A program made the position numbers and the translations under genes. From Thermotogaceae bacterium (GTDB lineage: Bacteria; Thermotogota; Thermotogae; Thermotogales; Thermotogaceae): a stretch of 5,968 bases of DNA. The notes beneath the pieces were generated by a model that worked only from the letters and a program-made list of their open reading frames with translations, had not been told where the DNA came from and searched no databases. Location of the stretch: NCBI GenBank assembly GCA_027038385.1, contig JALVXE010000213.1, positions 1-5,968 on the forward strand, written 5' to 3'. Below, in pieces: positions 5,309 to 5,968 of this stretch. Every line of letters starts with the position of its first letter. The stretch's first letter is position 1.

Positions 5309-5851
5309 ATGGATTGGAAAGTTGACCTGAACGGTATAAAGAAGAGAAAGATATTGGAAGGGAAATTCGAGCTCGAGTGTCTTGAACTTGACACCGGTTG
5401 TATGCCTTTTTTGGAAGATATAAACGTGAAGATCGTGATCGCCAGGTCCAAAAATGGATTTGCAGCTGGTGGATACGTGAAGACCGCTATAGAACATCCA
5501 TGCACGAGGTGCCTTACACCGGTAAGAGTGGAGATAAACAGTGTTGTAGAAGCCCTATACGTTGAGAAAAAACATGGAGACATCGAAGGTGAGATTCGCC
5601 TTGAAAATCTCAGGAACGTGATATACTATACGAGTTCGGTGGTAGATTTATCGGATAGAATCATTGAAGCGATGATAGTCGAAGTCCCGCAAAAAGTTCT
5701 CTGCAAACCTGATTGTAAGGGTTTGTGCCCTTACTGTGGTATAAATTTGAACGAGCATCCCGATCACGTTTGTAACAAGATCCCGGAGTTCTCCACAGGG
5801 AACAAATTCGCCGAACTGGCGCAGCTAAAGAGAAAACTGGAGGAGGGATGA
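5309..5851 (+). CDS. DUF177/YceD family protein (rRNA/ribosome-linked)
   Basis: This 180-residue cytosolic protein belongs to the DUF177 (YceD) family, which almost always precedes rpmF. In E. coli, YceD has been linked to 23S rRNA accumulation, but its molecular activity is not settled. Family hallmarks are EHPCTRCLTPV (62-72, Cys65 and Cys68) and the C-terminal CKPDCKGLCPYCGINLN (132-148, Cys132, 136, 140, 143), which looks like a metal-binding knuckle. Length is typical. The ATG at 5309 follows GGAGGG with 5 nt spacing. The stop codon lies 3 nt before the rpmF start, and the rpmF ribosome binding site is inside the last codons of this gene, so the two are probably translationally coupled. 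It follows the terminator of the binding protein gene and therefore begins a separate transcription unit. Confidence 0.92.
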   Translation: MDWKVDLNGIKKRKILEGKFELECLELDTGCMPFLEDINVKIVIARSKNGFAAGGYVKTAIEHPCTRCLTPVRVEINSVVEALYVEKKHGDIEGEIRLENLRNVIYYTSSVVDLSDRIIEAMIVEVPQKVLCKPDCKGLCPYCGINLNEHPDHVCNKIPEFSTGNKFAELAQLKRKLEEG

Positions 5852-5854
5852 GAG

Positions 5855-5968
5855 ATGGCCGTTCCAAAGCAGAAGAGATCGAGAAGCAGAACGCACAAAA
5901 AGAGAGCGAAGATATACAGAGCGATAAGTGTTGCCTACGAGATATGTCCAAACTGTGGCGCTCCGAAG
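5855..5968 (+). CDS. rpmF: 50S ribosomal protein L32 (bL32), 3' end cut by window edge
   Basis: L32 is a small basic protein of the large ribosomal subunit. The 38 residues present begin with the family signature MAVPKQKRSRSRTHKKRA and continue to ICPNCGAPK, which supplies the first Cys pair (Cys31, Cys34) of a zinc ribbon, so this is the cysteine-containing (zinc-binding) form. The second Cys pair lies beyond the window; a complete L32 is usually about 60 residues. The ATG at 5855 is preceded by AGGAGGG (5841-5847) inside the end of the DUF177 gene. plsX is a common next gene in bacteria, but this cannot be checked here. Confidence 0.96.
   Translation, partial: MAVPKQKRSRSRTHKKRAKIYRAISVAYEICPNCGAPK

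Noticed and set aside
4978..5583. 201-codon open frame on the minus strand across the terminator and the DUF177 start
   Set aside because: It is antisense to two well-supported genes, reads through the terminator hairpin, and its translation resembles no family I know.

Overview
The window looks like chromosomal DNA of a member of the Thermotogota (Thermotoga/Pseudothermotoga-like). The evidence is an ATP synthase operon headed by a CheX chemotaxis phosphatase closely resembling what I remember of Thermotoga maritima CheX, a c subunit with a Na+-type ion site, strong GGAGG-type ribosome binding sites, and a moderate GC content with AGA/AGG and ATA codons common. The genus is an inference from remembered protein families; no database search was possible.

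Layout. Positions 1-2429 (minus strand) hold the 5' part of an F-type ATP synthase operon. In transcription order it reads cheX, atpZ, atpI, atpB (a), atpE (c) and atpF (b, running off the left edge). The first four genes are tightly packed: a 4-nt ATGA overlap, a 56-nt overlap, then a 4-nt GTGA overlap. atpE and atpF each have a strong Shine-Dalgarno sequence and a 13-nt gap. Positions 2430-2540 form a divergent control region with a perfect inverted repeat and a nested palindrome lying over candidate promoters for both directions. On the plus strand follow rubrerythrin (2541-3044) and, 11 nt later, an unusually compact protein of the aldehyde:ferredoxin oxidoreductase (AOR) family (3056-4030). 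A Liv-type periplasmic binding protein gene (4111-5220) comes next, with its own promoter and a clear intrinsic terminator. A DUF177/YceD protein and the start of rpmF (ribosomal protein L32, cut by the right edge) close the window.

How the genes work together. The minus operon builds the membrane sector of a probably Na+-coupled ATP synthase, with the AtpZ/AtpI accessory proteins and a co-transcribed CheY-P phosphatase. The rubrerythrin/AOR-like pair is a candidate redox or oxidative-stress unit in an anaerobe. The binding protein has no permease or ATPase genes beside it here, so its partners must lie elsewhere. DUF177-rpmF is the common bacterial pairing at the start of the rpmF-plsX-fab region.

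The item most worth a second look is the 324-residue AOR-like protein. It keeps the four iron-sulfur cysteines and recognisable pterin-binding motifs but is about half the normal family length. The rest of the window is conserved housekeeping content. I saw no mobile element, CRISPR array, tRNA or rRNA.
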